Below are positions 46,161 through 56,700 of a DNA stretch of 64,000 bases, piece by piece. The position numbers and the translations under genes are program-made. This DNA comes from Chthoniobacteraceae bacterium. GTDB taxonomy: Bacteria > Verrucomicrobiota > Verrucomicrobiia > Chthoniobacterales > Chthoniobacteraceae. Under the pieces are notes generated by a model. That model was not told the origin of the DNA, did no database searches, and worked only from the letters and a program-made list of their open reading frames with translations. The stretch is from positions 62,001 through 126,000 of the forward strand of contig JAQGOL010000011.1 in NCBI GenBank assembly GCA_028293625.1, in the 5' to 3' direction. Positions within the stretch are counted from its first letter, which is position 1; the number at the start of each line of letters is the position of its first letter.

Positions 46161-47116
46161 TGCGCGAGGCGATCGAAGATTTTATCCTGTATCAAGCCAC
46201 TGAACGGGGGCTTTCGGATAATTACCAGATCTCGACCCGGCTTTCATTGGAAGGCTTTGCCCGCTGGCTTGAACGCAGGCAATTGGTGGCCGCGTTGGGA
46301 GAGGAAGAACTCCAGCGGCTCACCCGCGCCCACACGCCATTTCCCGAGACGCATATCGACCTCAACGCGATCACGCTCGACGACGTTTCACTTTATCTGG
46401 CCGATCGCAAACGTGCGGGCCTGGCAGCTGCCTCCATCAAGATCGTCGTGGTCGCCATCAAAATCTTCATTCGCTGGCTTCACCTTCGAAAACGGATTGG
46501 ACGCGACATCACCGAGCTTCTGACGCTGCCCCGCACGGAGCGCTATCTTCCTGAGACCATGAACGAGTTTCAGACCGAGACCTTGCTTGAAGGAATCCCG
46601 GTCGACGCCCCGCGCGGCCTCCGCGACCGGGCTATCGTGGAGTTGCTTTACGCCAGCGGTTTGCGCGTCTCGGAATTGGTCAACGCGCGCCTGGAAAATC
46701 TCGATCTCGATTCGCGTTTTATCCGGGTCACGGGCAAGGGCAACAAGACGCGTCTAGTGCCGGTTGGTGGCAAGGCGTGCTCCGCGATCGCGCTTTACCT
46801 GGAAAAGGAACGTCCCGGATTCGTTAGCAAACGGACCGGGAATGAAGTCTTCCTCTCCACCCGGGGCACGAAACTGACGACTGTGCGCATCTGGCAGATT
46901 GTTAAAACGTGCGCGAAAAACGCCGGCATCAATCTCAACGTTTACCCGCACCTTTTGCGGCACTCATTCGCCACGCATCTGCTCAGCAACGGCGCCGATC
47001 TGCGGATCATCCAGGAATTGCTTGGGCATGCGGACATTTCCACGACCCAGATCTACACGCACGTTGACCAGCAGCGCCTGAAAGCTGTTCATCGCAAATA
47101 TCACCCGAGGGCGTGA
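46160..47116 (+). CDS. tyrosine recombinase XerC/XerD-like
   Basis: A 318-residue integrase-family protein. The N-terminal SAM-like domain (about 1-110) is followed by the catalytic domain: the Arg in LYASGLRVSELVNARL, the Lys in VTGKGNKTRLVP, the His-Arg in HLLRHSFATHLLSNGADLR, the second His in LGHADISTTQIY and the nucleophile Tyr in IYTHVD. Length and full motif set fit the housekeeping XerC/XerD proteins that resolve chromosome dimers. It is translationally coupled to purC. No att sites or phage genes are nearby, so a mobile origin is unlikely. Confidence 0.9.
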   Translation: MREAIEDFILYQATERGLSDNYQISTRLSLEGFARWLERRQLVAALGEEELQRLTRAHTPFPETHIDLNAITLDDVSLYLADRKRAGLAAASIKIVVVAIKIFIRWLHLRKRIGRDITELLTLPRTERYLPETMNEFQTETLLEGIPVDAPRGLRDRAIVELLYASGLRVSELVNARLENLDLDSRFIRVTGKGNKTRLVPVGGKACSAIALYLEKERPGFVSKRTGNEVFLSTRGTKLTTVRIWQIVKTCAKNAGINLNVYPHLLRHSFATHLLSNGADLRIIQELLGHADISTTQIYTHVDQQRLKAVHRKYHPRA

Positions 47117-47137
47117 TTTGGAAACCAGCCGAATCGC

Positions 47138-48406
47138 TTATCCTTCCGCGCGCAGCAAATCGGCAAGCGTCTCGCGGCGCGACATGGTTTCCACCGTCCC
47201 ATCTGCTTCGAGCCAAAGCTGCGGCGCGCGCCCGATCGAATTGTAATTGCTGCTCATCGCGTAGCCATAAGCTCCGGCATCGCGGATGGAAAGCAGGTCG
47301 CCTGGTTCCATCTTCGGCAATAAACGCGGCACCAAGAGTTCCGATTCGTCCCTGGTGAAAATGTCGCCGCTCTCGCACAACGGGCCTGCCACCACGATCG
47401 ACTCGCACTCTGCATGCGCCACATCCTTGCCGACGACATCGATCCGATGATAGCTGCCATACATCGCCGGACGCACCAGATCGACAAACCCAGCGTCAAC
47501 CATGGCAAACGTCGCGCCCTGCCCCTTCTCATTGGTACGCGTCTGCTTGATATCGGTTACTTTCGTAATCAGCGAGCAGCCGGGCGCGACATAATAACGG
47601 CCTGGCTCGATCTCGAGGCGAATCGGGCGGCCTGCCGCGGCGCATAGCTTTTCCCGGCAATCCGCGAACATTCGTTGCAGCGGTTCAAGCGGGATCTGCA
47701 CATTCGGATCCCGATAATTGTGCGGGATGCCGCCACCAAGGCTCACCGCTTCCACGCCGGGAAATTGCGGCAGCAGCTCGGCGAATTCAGCCGCCAGCCG
47801 GGTCAGATTCTCATGCAATTCCTGAAACTTGGGGCCGCTGCCAATGTGCGAATGGAGCATCACCACCCGGATCCCGGCACGCGCAGCGGAGCGCGCTGTT
47901 TCGGCCAGATCCTCAAACCAGATCCCATGCTTTGAACTGGGTCCGCCCGTGTCGCAGGAGTTGACGTGCCCGTGGCCAAAGCCCGGGTTGACTCGAATGG
48001 AAATGGGCCCCTGATATCCGGCGCGCGCCAATTCAGCGATCATCCCGGGGGAACCGACATTGGGAAGAATGCCATGTTCGAGCACGACCTGGAGTGCGTT
48101 ATCGCGGAACACGTCGGCGGTAAAACAGACCTGCGGCGGATTATTTCCGGGCGCATAACCGGCATGCAAAGCACGGAGCACCTCGTTGCCGGAAACCGCG
48201 TCGATCCAGATCCCATTTTCCTTCATCTCACGAAGAATCTTGGTCGCCGGACACGCTTTCATGGCAAAGCGCGCCTGGATTCCTTCTCCCTCAGTGAGAA
48301 AGCGGATATCGGCAATGCGCTGGCGGATGACACTGGAATCATAAAGCCAGAAGGGAGTGCCCACTTGCTGGGCCAACGAATGGAGAAGGGTGGAATCGGG
48401 AGTCAT
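47138..48406 (-). CDS. lysA: diaminopimelate decarboxylase
   Basis: A 422-residue fold-type III PLP decarboxylase that makes lysine from meso-diaminopimelate. The PLP lysine is in QARFAMKACPATKILRE; further marks are HIGSGPKFQ, SLGGGIPHNYRD, EIEPGRYYVAPGC and CESGDIFTRDE with the conserved substrate-side Cys. Related carboxynorspermidine decarboxylases are less likely given this motif set. The ATG at 48406 is preferred; it leaves 134 bases to the divergent ABC gene. Confidence 0.88.
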   Translation of the reverse strand: MTPDSTLLHSLAQQVGTPFWLYDSSVIRQRIADIRFLTEGEGIQARFAMKACPATKILREMKENGIWIDAVSGNEVLRALHAGYAPGNNPPQVCFTADVFRDNALQVVLEHGILPNVGSPGMIAELARAGYQGPISIRVNPGFGHGHVNSCDTGGPSSKHGIWFEDLAETARSAARAGIRVVMLHSHIGSGPKFQELHENLTRLAAEFAELLPQFPGVEAVSLGGGIPHNYRDPNVQIPLEPLQRMFADCREKLCAAAGRPIRLEIEPGRYYVAPGCSLITKVTDIKQTRTNEKGQGATFAMVDAGFVDLVRPAMYGSYHRIDVVGKDVAHAECESIVVAGPLCESGDIFTRDESELLVPRLLPKMEPGDLLSIRDAGAYGYAMSSNYNSIGRAPQLWLEADGTVETMSRRETLADLLRAEG

Positions 48407-48540
48407 TGCGAGCTGGCCATCATGAGCGACAAGCCGGCTTTCTTTCAAGGAAGAGCATGCGCCGGTTTAAATCGGCCTATTTCCACCAACTCCCACTCCT
48501 GACCTTGCATCCGGGCGCGAGACTGTTGAAATACCGCGCC

Positions 48541-49311
48541 ATGATCTCAATCCGCGGGTTGACCAAACGTTTCGGTTCGCAACTGGCGGTCGATGCATTG
48601 ACCCTGGAGATCCCGGCCGGCGAAATCGTCGGGTTCCTTGGCCCAAACGGCGCCGGTAAAAGCACCACCCTGAAGATGCTGACCGGGATGCTCGCACCGA
48701 CCAGCGGCACGGCGGAGATTGCAGGATTTGATCTCCTGACGCAGCCGCTGGAAGTCAAACGCCATATTGGATTTGTTCCGGAATCAGGTGCTGTGTTTGA
48801 ATCGCTCACGGGCCAGGAATACCTGGAGATGGTCGCCGCCCTTTATGGGATCGGCGAAGAACGCGCGCGGGAGCGGATCGGCCAGTTCATCGCGTTTTTC
48901 GACCTCGCCCCCCAGACGCTTACCGACAAGCTGCTCAGCGCCTATTCGAAAGGGATGCGCCGCAAAGTGGTCATCATCGCGGCGCTCCTGCACAATCCGC
49001 CGGTCATTCTTTTTGATGAGCCGCTCGACGGGCTCGATGCCAACGCGGCAGTCGGGTTTAAAGCGCTCATTCAGACTCTGGCCCAGGAAGGCAAAACGGT
49101 CCTCTACAGCTCGCATGTGCTCGATGTCGTTGAGCGTGTCTGCGATCGGGTTGTCATTATCGACAAAGGCCGGCTTCAGGTCGATGGCGCGCCGGCGACC
49201 CTGCTCGCCCAGCACGATGCCGATACCCTCGAACAGCTCTTCACCCGGATGACCGGCGGCAGCCAGCTTGAAGCCCGCGCCGCCGATTTCGCACGCACTT
49301 TTCGCTCGTGA
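48541..49311 (+). CDS. ABC-2 type transporter ATPase
   Basis: A 256-residue ATPase. Walker A is GPNGAGKSTT, the signature is AYSKGMRRKV, and Walker B reads VILFDEPLDGLD, then SSHVLD with the H-loop. It matches ATPases of bipartite ABC-2 exporters. The permease starts at a GTG that overlaps its stop by 4 bases. The ATG at 48541 begins the domain directly (ISIRGLTKRFG). Substrate unknown; not closely like the gldA-like copy at 14 kb. Confidence 0.87.
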   Translation: MISIRGLTKRFGSQLAVDALTLEIPAGEIVGFLGPNGAGKSTTLKMLTGMLAPTSGTAEIAGFDLLTQPLEVKRHIGFVPESGAVFESLTGQEYLEMVAALYGIGEERARERIGQFIAFFDLAPQTLTDKLLSAYSKGMRRKVVIIAALLHNPPVILFDEPLDGLDANAAVGFKALIQTLAQEGKTVLYSSHVLDVVERVCDRVVIIDKGRLQVDGAPATLLAQHDADTLEQLFTRMTGGSQLEARAADFARTFRS

Positions 49312-50954
49312 ATAATTCCGAGATTCCTCCCGCAACTTCCTCCAGCCAGGGACACGTCCTGCGGTTGTTGTATTTGCGGCTGATGTTCCGCAGCCGGCTT
49401 AAAACGGGAAAGCCGCCGCGCAAAACCGGATTGCTGGCCGGCACAAGCATGTCGCTGCTGCTTTTTTCAATGCTTGGCGTGACGGCATTCGCCTTTTCGC
49501 ATTTGGAATTCACCGGGTTCACGGCATCGCTGCACGGTCTTACTTTTGTCATGGTTGGGATCACCCTGGCGTCGAGCAGTGGCAGCATGCTTTTTAACAA
49601 GGATGAAGCTGACGTGCTCCTGCATCGGCCTGTCCACCCGCGCGCGCTCCTGAGCGCGAAGGTGCGTGTGCTCGCCCAAGTTTCCATCGCCATGGCCGTG
49701 GCGCTTAATCTGTGCGGATTTATCGTGGGAAGCCGGGCAAAACTGGGCGGCCTTCTCTTTATCCCCGTCCATTTGCTCTCCGTGAGCCTGGAAGTGATTT
49801 TCTGCGCCAGCTTTGTTGCCCTGGCTTACAACCTTTGCCTGCGCTGGTTTGGCCGCGAAAAACTTGAAAACGTCATGACCACCGTGCAGATGGTCGTGGC
49901 TGTCGGCGCCATGCTCGCCGGGCAGATCGTTCCCCGCATTATTGGCCAGCTTGATCATTCCGCGTTTGCCTCGCCGCCGGTCTGGCTCGCCGTCCTGCCG
50001 CCGGTCTGGTTTGCCGCGCTCGATGCCGTGCTGACCGGGAAAAATTTCTCCCCGAGCTTTCTTGCTCTTGCCGCCCTTGGGACCTGCGCCACCGTTTTCA
50101 CCGCATGGCTCGGCGTCATTTGGATGGCTTCCACTTACGAACAAGGCCTCGTGACCCTCAATGAAGCGGGCGCCGGCGCGGTCAAAAGCGGAGCAAAACG
50201 CGGACGCCATGTCACCGCATTGCTGAACCTGCCGTTGGTCCGGCTCTGGCTGCGTGACCCGGTGGAACGCGCCGCCTGCCGGCTTACTATTGTCGGAATG
50301 ACCCGCTCCCGGGGCGTCAAGCTGCGCGTCTATCCGATGCTCGCCCAGTTTATGGTGATGCCGCTTGTCTTTCTTGGGGGCGGTTTGCGTTCCAGCCACA
50401 TCTTCTCCACCATCGGCCCCTTCGCCATGGCGTTTGCCGGCTCGTTTATCGCAGTCCTCCCCGCCCTGCTCCTCGATATTCTGCGCCTGAGCGAAGACTG
50501 GCATGCGGCGGATCTTTTCAGACAAGCCCCATTACCCCGGCCCGCCGCCCTTTTCCACGGAACACGCAAGACCATCATCCTGCTGGTCTGCCTGCCAGGA
50601 ATGATCGTGATCGCCGTCGCCGGTTTTTTTCTGCTCAAGGAGCGAAGCCTTCTGCTGCTCCTTTTGCCGGGCATCATAATGATTCCTGCTTTGAGCCTGT
50701 TGCCGGGATTGGGGGAACTTTTTCTCCCCTTCTCTCAGGAACCCGATGTGCAGATTCATAAACCACGAGGCTGTTTTATGATGATGGCGACCATGGCGAT
50801 CTGCGCATCGATTGCCGGTCTCTCGGGCTGGGCGTGGATCAGCAATTGGTTTGCCTGGATGTTAATTGGCGAATCGCTGCTTGTTGCAATTTTCGTGATT
50901 GTTTGCAACAAAAAGATAAACGATTCCAATACGAACCTCAGAATCGAAGAGTAA
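49308..50954 (+). CDS. large ABC-2 type permease
   Basis: A 548-residue membrane protein with about 12 predicted helices, starting at GTG 49308. It lacks a signal peptide; helices include LLAGTSMSLLLFSMLGVTAFAF at about 41-62. Its length and pairing with the preceding ATPase suggest a full-length ABC-2 permease rather than a half-size one. The signature LFNKDEADVLLHRPVHPRAL precedes the second helix block. Cargo unknown; the pair forms a self-contained two-gene exporter. Confidence 0.8.
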   Translation: MNNSEIPPATSSSQGHVLRLLYLRLMFRSRLKTGKPPRKTGLLAGTSMSLLLFSMLGVTAFAFSHLEFTGFTASLHGLTFVMVGITLASSSGSMLFNKDEADVLLHRPVHPRALLSAKVRVLAQVSIAMAVALNLCGFIVGSRAKLGGLLFIPVHLLSVSLEVIFCASFVALAYNLCLRWFGREKLENVMTTVQMVVAVGAMLAGQIVPRIIGQLDHSAFASPPVWLAVLPPVWFAALDAVLTGKNFSPSFLALAALGTCATVFTAWLGVIWMASTYEQGLVTLNEAGAGAVKSGAKRGRHVTALLNLPLVRLWLRDPVERAACRLTIVGMTRSRGVKLRVYPMLAQFMVMPLVFLGGGLRSSHIFSTIGPFAMAFAGSFIAVLPALLLDILRLSEDWHAADLFRQAPLPRPAALFHGTRKTIILLVCLPGMIVIAVAGFFLLKERSLLLLLLPGIIMIPALSLLPGLGELFLPFSQEPDVQIHKPRGCFMMMATMAICASIAGLSGWAWISNWFAWMLIGESLLVAIFVIVCNKKINDSNTNLRIEE

Positions 50955-51035
50955 GGCATCCAACAAAACATGCATGCGCGCCAACCGCGATTTGCGGATT
51001 GATTGTCCGCCCGGCGGCAGTGCAGTTTGCCACCC

Positions 51036-51914
51036 ATGTTGCGCCCCCTCGTAATTTCCCTCGCCCTTACCATCTCGGCGTTCGCCATCGACGACTACAA
51101 ACTCGGAGCGGATTCGCAACCGCGCGATTCGGTCCCCCATGGCGTGGTGACACAGATGCCCGCCTTTGAAAGCTCCACGGTTTTCCCCGGCACAAAACGC
51201 GATTGGTGGCTCTATGTGCCCGCGCAGTACGACAAATCCAAGCCGGCAAACGTCATGGTCTTCTGCGACGGGGGCGGGTTCGTCAGCAAAGAGGGGCAAT
51301 TCCGGGTGCCGGTGGTATTTGACAACCTGATCGCAGCCAATGAGATGCCCGTCACCATCGGCATCTTTATTAATCCAGGGACGATCGCCGCGGCACAACC
51401 CGGACAAAAAGAGCGCAGCAACCGCAGCTTTGAATACGACTCGCTCGGCGACGCGTACGCACGGTTTCTTCTCGATGAGATTATTCCCAAGGTGCGCGAA
51501 ACCTACGCGTTAACGGAAGACCCAAAAGGCTGGGCGATTTGCGGCAACAGTTCGGGCGGAATCTGCGCGTTTACCGCGGCATGGGAGCGGCCCGATAAGT
51601 TTGGGAAAGTGATCAGCCATATCGGCAGCTTCACCAATATCCGCGGCGGTTACGTCTATCCGGCGCAAATCCGGCAGACGAAGGGGAAAGCCAAACCGCT
51701 GCGTCTCTTCCTGCAGGACGGGTCGAACGATCTCGATAACCTTTTTGGCAACTGGCCGCTTTCCAATCAGGAGATGGCTGCCGCGCTCAAATTCGCCGGA
51801 TACGACTATAAATTTGAGTTCGGCGACGGCGGTCATAGCGGCAAACACGGCGGAGCCATGTTCCCGGACACGCTGCGCTGGTTGTGGCGCACGGAAGACA
51901 AGGCCGCCCAGTAA
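51036..51914 (+). CDS. secreted alpha/beta-hydrolase, esterase D/enterochelin-esterase-like
   Basis: A 292-residue exported esterase (signal about residues 1-17). The core matches the Fes/CE1 family: RDWWLYVPAQYDKSKPANVM, then the nucleophile in CGNSSGGICAF, an acidic residue in LQDGSNDLDN and the histidine in GGHSGKHGG. Such enzymes hydrolyse siderophore esters, feruloyl/acetyl esters of plant polysaccharides or similar. The start ATG at 51036 begins the signal peptide. It is paralogous, along its whole length, to the next gene. Confidence 0.82.
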   Translation: MLRPLVISLALTISAFAIDDYKLGADSQPRDSVPHGVVTQMPAFESSTVFPGTKRDWWLYVPAQYDKSKPANVMVFCDGGGFVSKEGQFRVPVVFDNLIAANEMPVTIGIFINPGTIAAAQPGQKERSNRSFEYDSLGDAYARFLLDEIIPKVRETYALTEDPKGWAICGNSSGGICAFTAAWERPDKFGKVISHIGSFTNIRGGYVYPAQIRQTKGKAKPLRLFLQDGSNDLDNLFGNWPLSNQEMAAALKFAGYDYKFEFGDGGHSGKHGGAMFPDTLRWLWRTEDKAAQ

Positions 51915-51940
51915 ACAGCACGGCTTTCCATCCTACTTCT

Positions 51941-53701
51941 ATGCGCATTCTATTCTTTTGCGTCCTCTCCGCCACCGCTGCGCTCGCCGCCGATGATTTC
52001 AAAGCGGCGCCTGAACACGAAGCGAACGCCAACGTCCCGCACGGCACTGTCACCCGGATGCCGGCTTGGGAATCGAAGGTTTTTGCCGGCACAATCCGCG
52101 ACTGGTCGATCTATGTGCCGGCGCAATATAAAGCGGAACAACCTGCCTCCGTCATGGTCTTCCAGGACGGGCATGATTACGTTAACACCAAGGGAAATTG
52201 GCGGGTGCCGATCGTATTCGACAACCTGATCGCCAGCGGCGAGATGCCCGTGACGATCGCCATCTTCCTTGATCCGGGCCAGGAGAGCGCCAAAGAGAAG
52301 CCCACGAGCGCCTGGAACAATAGCAACCGAAGCTTTGAATACGATTCGTTGGGCGATCGTTATGCCCGCTTTTTGCTGGAAGAGATCCTGCCCGAGGTGG
52401 AAAAAAGCTACCGGCTTTCCCATGCGCCGGCCGACCGTGCAATCAGCGGGGCTAGTTCGGGCGGAATCTGCTCGTTCACCGTGGCGTGGGAACATCCCGA
52501 GGCATTTGGCAAGGTGCTTTCCACCATCGGTAGTTTTACGAATATCCGCGGCGGCAATGTTTATCCTTCCCTGATTCGCAAGAGCGCGCACAAACCAATC
52601 CGGGTCTATCTGGAAGACGCGGGCGGCGATGTCGATAATCAGTTTGGCAACTGGCCCCTTGCCAACCAGCAGATGTATTCCGCGCTCAAATATATGGGAT
52701 ACGATACGCGGTTCGATTACGTGGACGGTTTCGCTCACAGCTCCAAACACGGCGGCTCCATTTTTCCCGAGGCGCTCAAATGGCTGTGGCGCAAGGAAAC
52801 GCCCAAGGTCGAGGCAGTCATTACCAGGAACATCGGGGGCGATTTGCCATTGCAGCAATTGCTGATCGAAGGCGAAGAATGGCAGCTCGTGGCCGAAGGA
52901 CTCGGTTTTGCCGATGGGCCGTGCGCCGACGCCGAGGGTAATTTCTATTTCTCGGATATGAAGGCGCCCGGGATCTTTAAGATGACTCCCGACGGCCTAA
53001 AGACCCAGATCAGCAACGAGGGCGCCAGCGGCCTGAAATGGGGTCCCGATGGACGCCTCTATGCCTGCCAGGGCTCCAAAAAACGAGTCATCGCCATCAA
53101 CACGGCGGATGGCGCCATTTCCGTCATGGCCGAGGAGGTCCAGCCCAACGACCTGGTGGTCACGCAAAAAGGCGATATTTACATCACCGAGACCGGCATT
53201 CAGCAGATCACAAAGATCAGCGGTGACGGAAAATCGAAGGTGGCCGCTGATAGCGGGGTTGCCGGTCCGAATGGAATTGCGCTTTCACCGGACGGCGGCA
53301 CCCTGGCGGTTTCAGATTACAAAGGGCAAAACGCCTGGGTATTTCGCATTGAATCCGACGGGGCGCTGACAGCCAAATCGCCTTACATGACGCTGCGCAC
53401 GGAGGTGAATCTCAATGCCAAAAGTCCCGACGGCCGTTCCCCGGTTTACAACGGCTCTGCCGCTGGTGATGGCATGACAACCGACACTGTCGGCCGTTAT
53501 TACGTTACAAGCGCGCTTGGGGTGCAGGTATTTGATTCGACCGGCCGTCTTTGCGGAGTTATCCCCAAGCCGCAAGCTTCAAAGCCGCTGACCAGTTGCG
53601 CTCTGGCGGGTACCAACCGGGATTACCTTTATGTGACTAATGGCGACAAAATTTTCCGCCGCAAAGTCCAGGCCACAGGCAATCCCCCTCCTGTGAAATA
53701 A
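51941..53701 (+). CDS. secreted esterase fused to an SMP-30/gluconolactonase-like propeller
   Basis: A 586-residue exported protein (signal about 1-17, ending ALAADD). Residues about 18-285 are a second copy of the neighbouring esterase: RDWSIYVPAQYKAEQPASVM, nucleophile in SGASSGGICSF, and FAHSSKHGG with the histidine. Residues about 305-586 form a beta-propeller of the SMP-30/gluconolactonase family: LVAEGLGFADGPCADAEGN, FYFSDM, GPNGIALSPDGGTLAVSD and YVTNGDKIFRR. This family hydrolyses lactones using a divalent metal. The two domains could act in sequence on one polysaccharide-derived substrate, but that is inference. Confidence 0.83.
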   Translation: MRILFFCVLSATAALAADDFKAAPEHEANANVPHGTVTRMPAWESKVFAGTIRDWSIYVPAQYKAEQPASVMVFQDGHDYVNTKGNWRVPIVFDNLIASGEMPVTIAIFLDPGQESAKEKPTSAWNNSNRSFEYDSLGDRYARFLLEEILPEVEKSYRLSHAPADRAISGASSGGICSFTVAWEHPEAFGKVLSTIGSFTNIRGGNVYPSLIRKSAHKPIRVYLEDAGGDVDNQFGNWPLANQQMYSALKYMGYDTRFDYVDGFAHSSKHGGSIFPEALKWLWRKETPKVEAVITRNIGGDLPLQQLLIEGEEWQLVAEGLGFADGPCADAEGNFYFSDMKAPGIFKMTPDGLKTQISNEGASGLKWGPDGRLYACQGSKKRVIAINTADGAISVMAEEVQPNDLVVTQKGDIYITETGIQQITKISGDGKSKVAADSGVAGPNGIALSPDGGTLAVSDYKGQNAWVFRIESDGALTAKSPYMTLRTEVNLNAKSPDGRSPVYNGSAAGDGMTTDTVGRYYVTSALGVQVFDSTGRLCGVIPKPQASKPLTSCALAGTNRDYLYVTNGDKIFRRKVQATGNPPPVK

Positions 53702-53727
53702 GGGGCGGCACGCCCTCCCCCCTTAAT
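53700..53727. terminator. hairpin after the esterase pair
   Basis: AAGGGGCGG pairs imperfectly with CCCTCCCCCCTT over a short loop, directly after the stop. A second dyad, TAATCGT (53724-53730) with ACGATTA (53763-53769), follows. The two lie between convergent genes and may terminate either. Confidence 0.4.
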
Positions 53728-53784
53728 CGTAATCTTCCCCTCTCCCCGGCAGGCTGAACGGGACGATTACAAGCGAGGCCCCTG

Positions 53785-56700
53785 TTAAGGAGCTACGGCG
53801 ATGATAAGCGCCACCGTGCGATCCTCAAAAGTAATGAGCACGGCCACGTGCCCTTCATTATCGTAGCCTTGGGCGGCGCCTATGGAACCGGTCGCGGCTT
53901 TCAAGGCCACAAGAGCTGTCACCTTCTTGTTACTGCCGGAAATCTGCATCATTTGGCCGGTCTGAACCAGCGGCTGAGGGAGGCCGGCATTGTCAACAGC
54001 CCAGAGCCCCATGTTTTTCTTTGCGGTCAGAGGCGATCCGGATTCAACGGCGCGTGTCGCGAGAAAGATGACACCTCCGTCCGGCGCGTCGCTCATCACC
54101 ACAGAAGGAAATGTCGCCCATTTCCCGCCTCCAGGCGCTGGATCACCGGCGCGCGCCAGCAGACGGACACCCTTTGTGCCCGGTGCAAACACCCATAATC
54201 CCGCGCTGTTGGTCGATTTCACATTCGGTCCGGTAACTGTTCCTGTGAAAGCGCCGCGCCTGCCGGCGCCTGCCACTGGATCGGAGAGCGTCTTAAAGCG
54301 AGTATCCGAAATCGCCACGCCATCGGAGCCCGGTGCCAGATCTGCTTCGCGAGCAAGGACCGTGGTGACTCCGCCTTGCGAGAAAAAGAGGGCCGTATCA
54401 TTGCTGGCGGTCACATTAGGAGTGCCCGCCTTAAAATTGGCGGTAAAAGCCGCGCCATCCGGGCCAAATCCCGGCAGGCCAAGCGAGCCGAGGCCGAGAT
54501 CTCCATTGGTTTCAACCAATTTGATCCAAGCCGCCCCGCTTGCAGGCATCCTATAAATCGCCTGGCTCTTATCGGAAAAAGTGACGCGAACCCCAAGAGC
54601 CGGTTGTTCATCGCTGCCCGCGAGCCAGCGTCCATCAGCCAGCGTTCCGGGGAGTCCGACTAATGAGCCTAAAACGGCAACACTCTTCCCATCCACCAAT
54701 TGGCCTTCCTGCGCCAGAATCCTCACCGAGCCATCCGTCAATGCCACGCAAAGGGCACCGTCATTTTTAGAGGTAATTCCCGTCCCCTGGAGTGTGGCGG
54801 CAAAAAAGGTCACGGGCCCGTTGCCATCAATGCTGCCAAACGTCTTGATCGTGACGCCGGCGGGTAATCCGGGAAGCGGCACCCCTTCCCGCGCGGCAAT
54901 CCGCAAAACCCCGTTTTCAAGCCCGGCAATCAAAATGCCGTCGTTCTTGGCTGTCACGGTCGGCGATGCGATCTTTAAATTGGCGGCGACAGAGTGGCCC
55001 GAAGGATCGCCAAACTTGGCGAGTTTCATGCCGCCAAGTCCGGCCGGGCTGTCATTGACTTTAAAACGCACATCGCCGTTGGAGGTGAAGATGGCGCGCA
55101 CGGTTCCTCCGCTTCCCTGCTGGGTGCCGGCAAAAGGTCCGGCGGCCGGGGTTCCCAGAGTCCCGTAAACGGTTCCTGAAAGAGCCCCGGGAATTGCGTT
55201 CCCTTTGATGGCGGCGGCATGAGGTGTGGAAGCTGTCGAGGAACGCACCTGCACGGTGGCCTTGAAGGGACCGGTCAGCGGTTTCACACCCGGTATATCC
55301 GAAGGGGTAATCGCTGTAATCGTGTAAGAAAAAGCATCCTCGCCAAAATAACTCGCGCCCGGTGTGTAAACGACGTTTACGCCATTGATGGCCACCGTGC
55401 CAAAAGCGCCTTGAGTCACCGCCCCGACCTTCTGTGAAACGGAATTACCGGGGACCAAAAGGGTTACGCCTGCCGAGGGCGAACCGGGCACGGCGTTGAC
55501 GGTCAGTGGAGAGAAAGTAACAACCTGGTTGTCGCAGACGATGGTGGCGCCGAGCGAAGCGGCAGGAAGAGTAAATGTGGCATCCGAGCCGGTGGCACTC
55601 CCTTCGGGACTCGTTGCCTTCACGCGGTAATGATAAGTCATCCCGGGTTCCAGGTCGGTGAGGACAAGGGAAACGGGAGTAGCCACATTGAAATTGGGGA
55701 TACTGTTCGGCAGCAAAAAGCTTTTTGTCAGGCCGTACGAAGTATCAAAGCCATATTCCAAACTCACAGTTGTCGTAGCGCCTTTTAAAATCGCGCTTCC
55801 TTGAATGAACGCCTCTACATTGCTGACCACATCCACACTCCCCGTCACCGGCACCGGCAACACCAGCGCAGTGTATCCAATATCGCCCAAAAAAGCCAGG
55901 TCCATTGCGGTCAGCAATTTGCGGGTCCCTGTTAAAATGGAAGGATCCATCGCCGCCTCTTGGGGAAGCCCGTCGGAAATGCGAGTGCTCATAAGGCTAC
56001 TGCTGATGTGCACGTTATCGCCGGCAACAAGTTGAGTTCCGCTGTTTGAATTCAATGCCTTCGCCCTGCTGCCCACCCATGTGGTGCCGTTATGCTCAGC
56101 GCTCCACGTGGCCGACTGGCCAAAACCAAGACTATGAATGAGCTCGTGAAGGGCGACGGAATAAAAATCATTTTTCCCCGCTTCGACCGGCTTGGTGTGA
56201 TCGTAATGCCAGAAGGCAGCAAGCGTGGCAGCGTCATCGACCGTGCCGTCTTTATTTGTATCCTTGTTAAACCAAATATTCCCAACGATGGCGCCGTACT
56301 TAAGGGTGTAATCGGCAGTCACCGGGCCGAGCGCACTCGACCCGCTGAGTGTGCCGATCACCGGCCCGCCTCCGCGGGACATCGCCGCGTTAAAAAGGTT
56401 CTGGCCATTTTTAATGGCGTTTATCCAGTCCGTTGGCAGGCCGGTTCCGGTGAAGCTGAAACCGGCACCGCCGGGACCACCCTCCCCAAGTTCTGCCGCA
56501 TTGGGAGCGAGCTTCTGCATTCCCACATAGATCCGAATCGTGTTCGCCGCGATCGAAATCCCCTGTAAGGTCACCGGAACGCCAGTGATCGGATTTCTGA
56601 AATTCACGTTCGCGTTAAACGTCGCGGTCGTGGCGCCGCTTTTACCCACAAATATATCGTTGCTGATTGCACCAAACTGCGTGGTGATCACCGCGCCAAG

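Noticed and set aside
46160-47116. Integrase of a mobile element
   Set aside because: Full XerC/D architecture, coupling to purC and the absence of phage genes, direct repeats or a tRNA target argue for a housekeeping recombinase.
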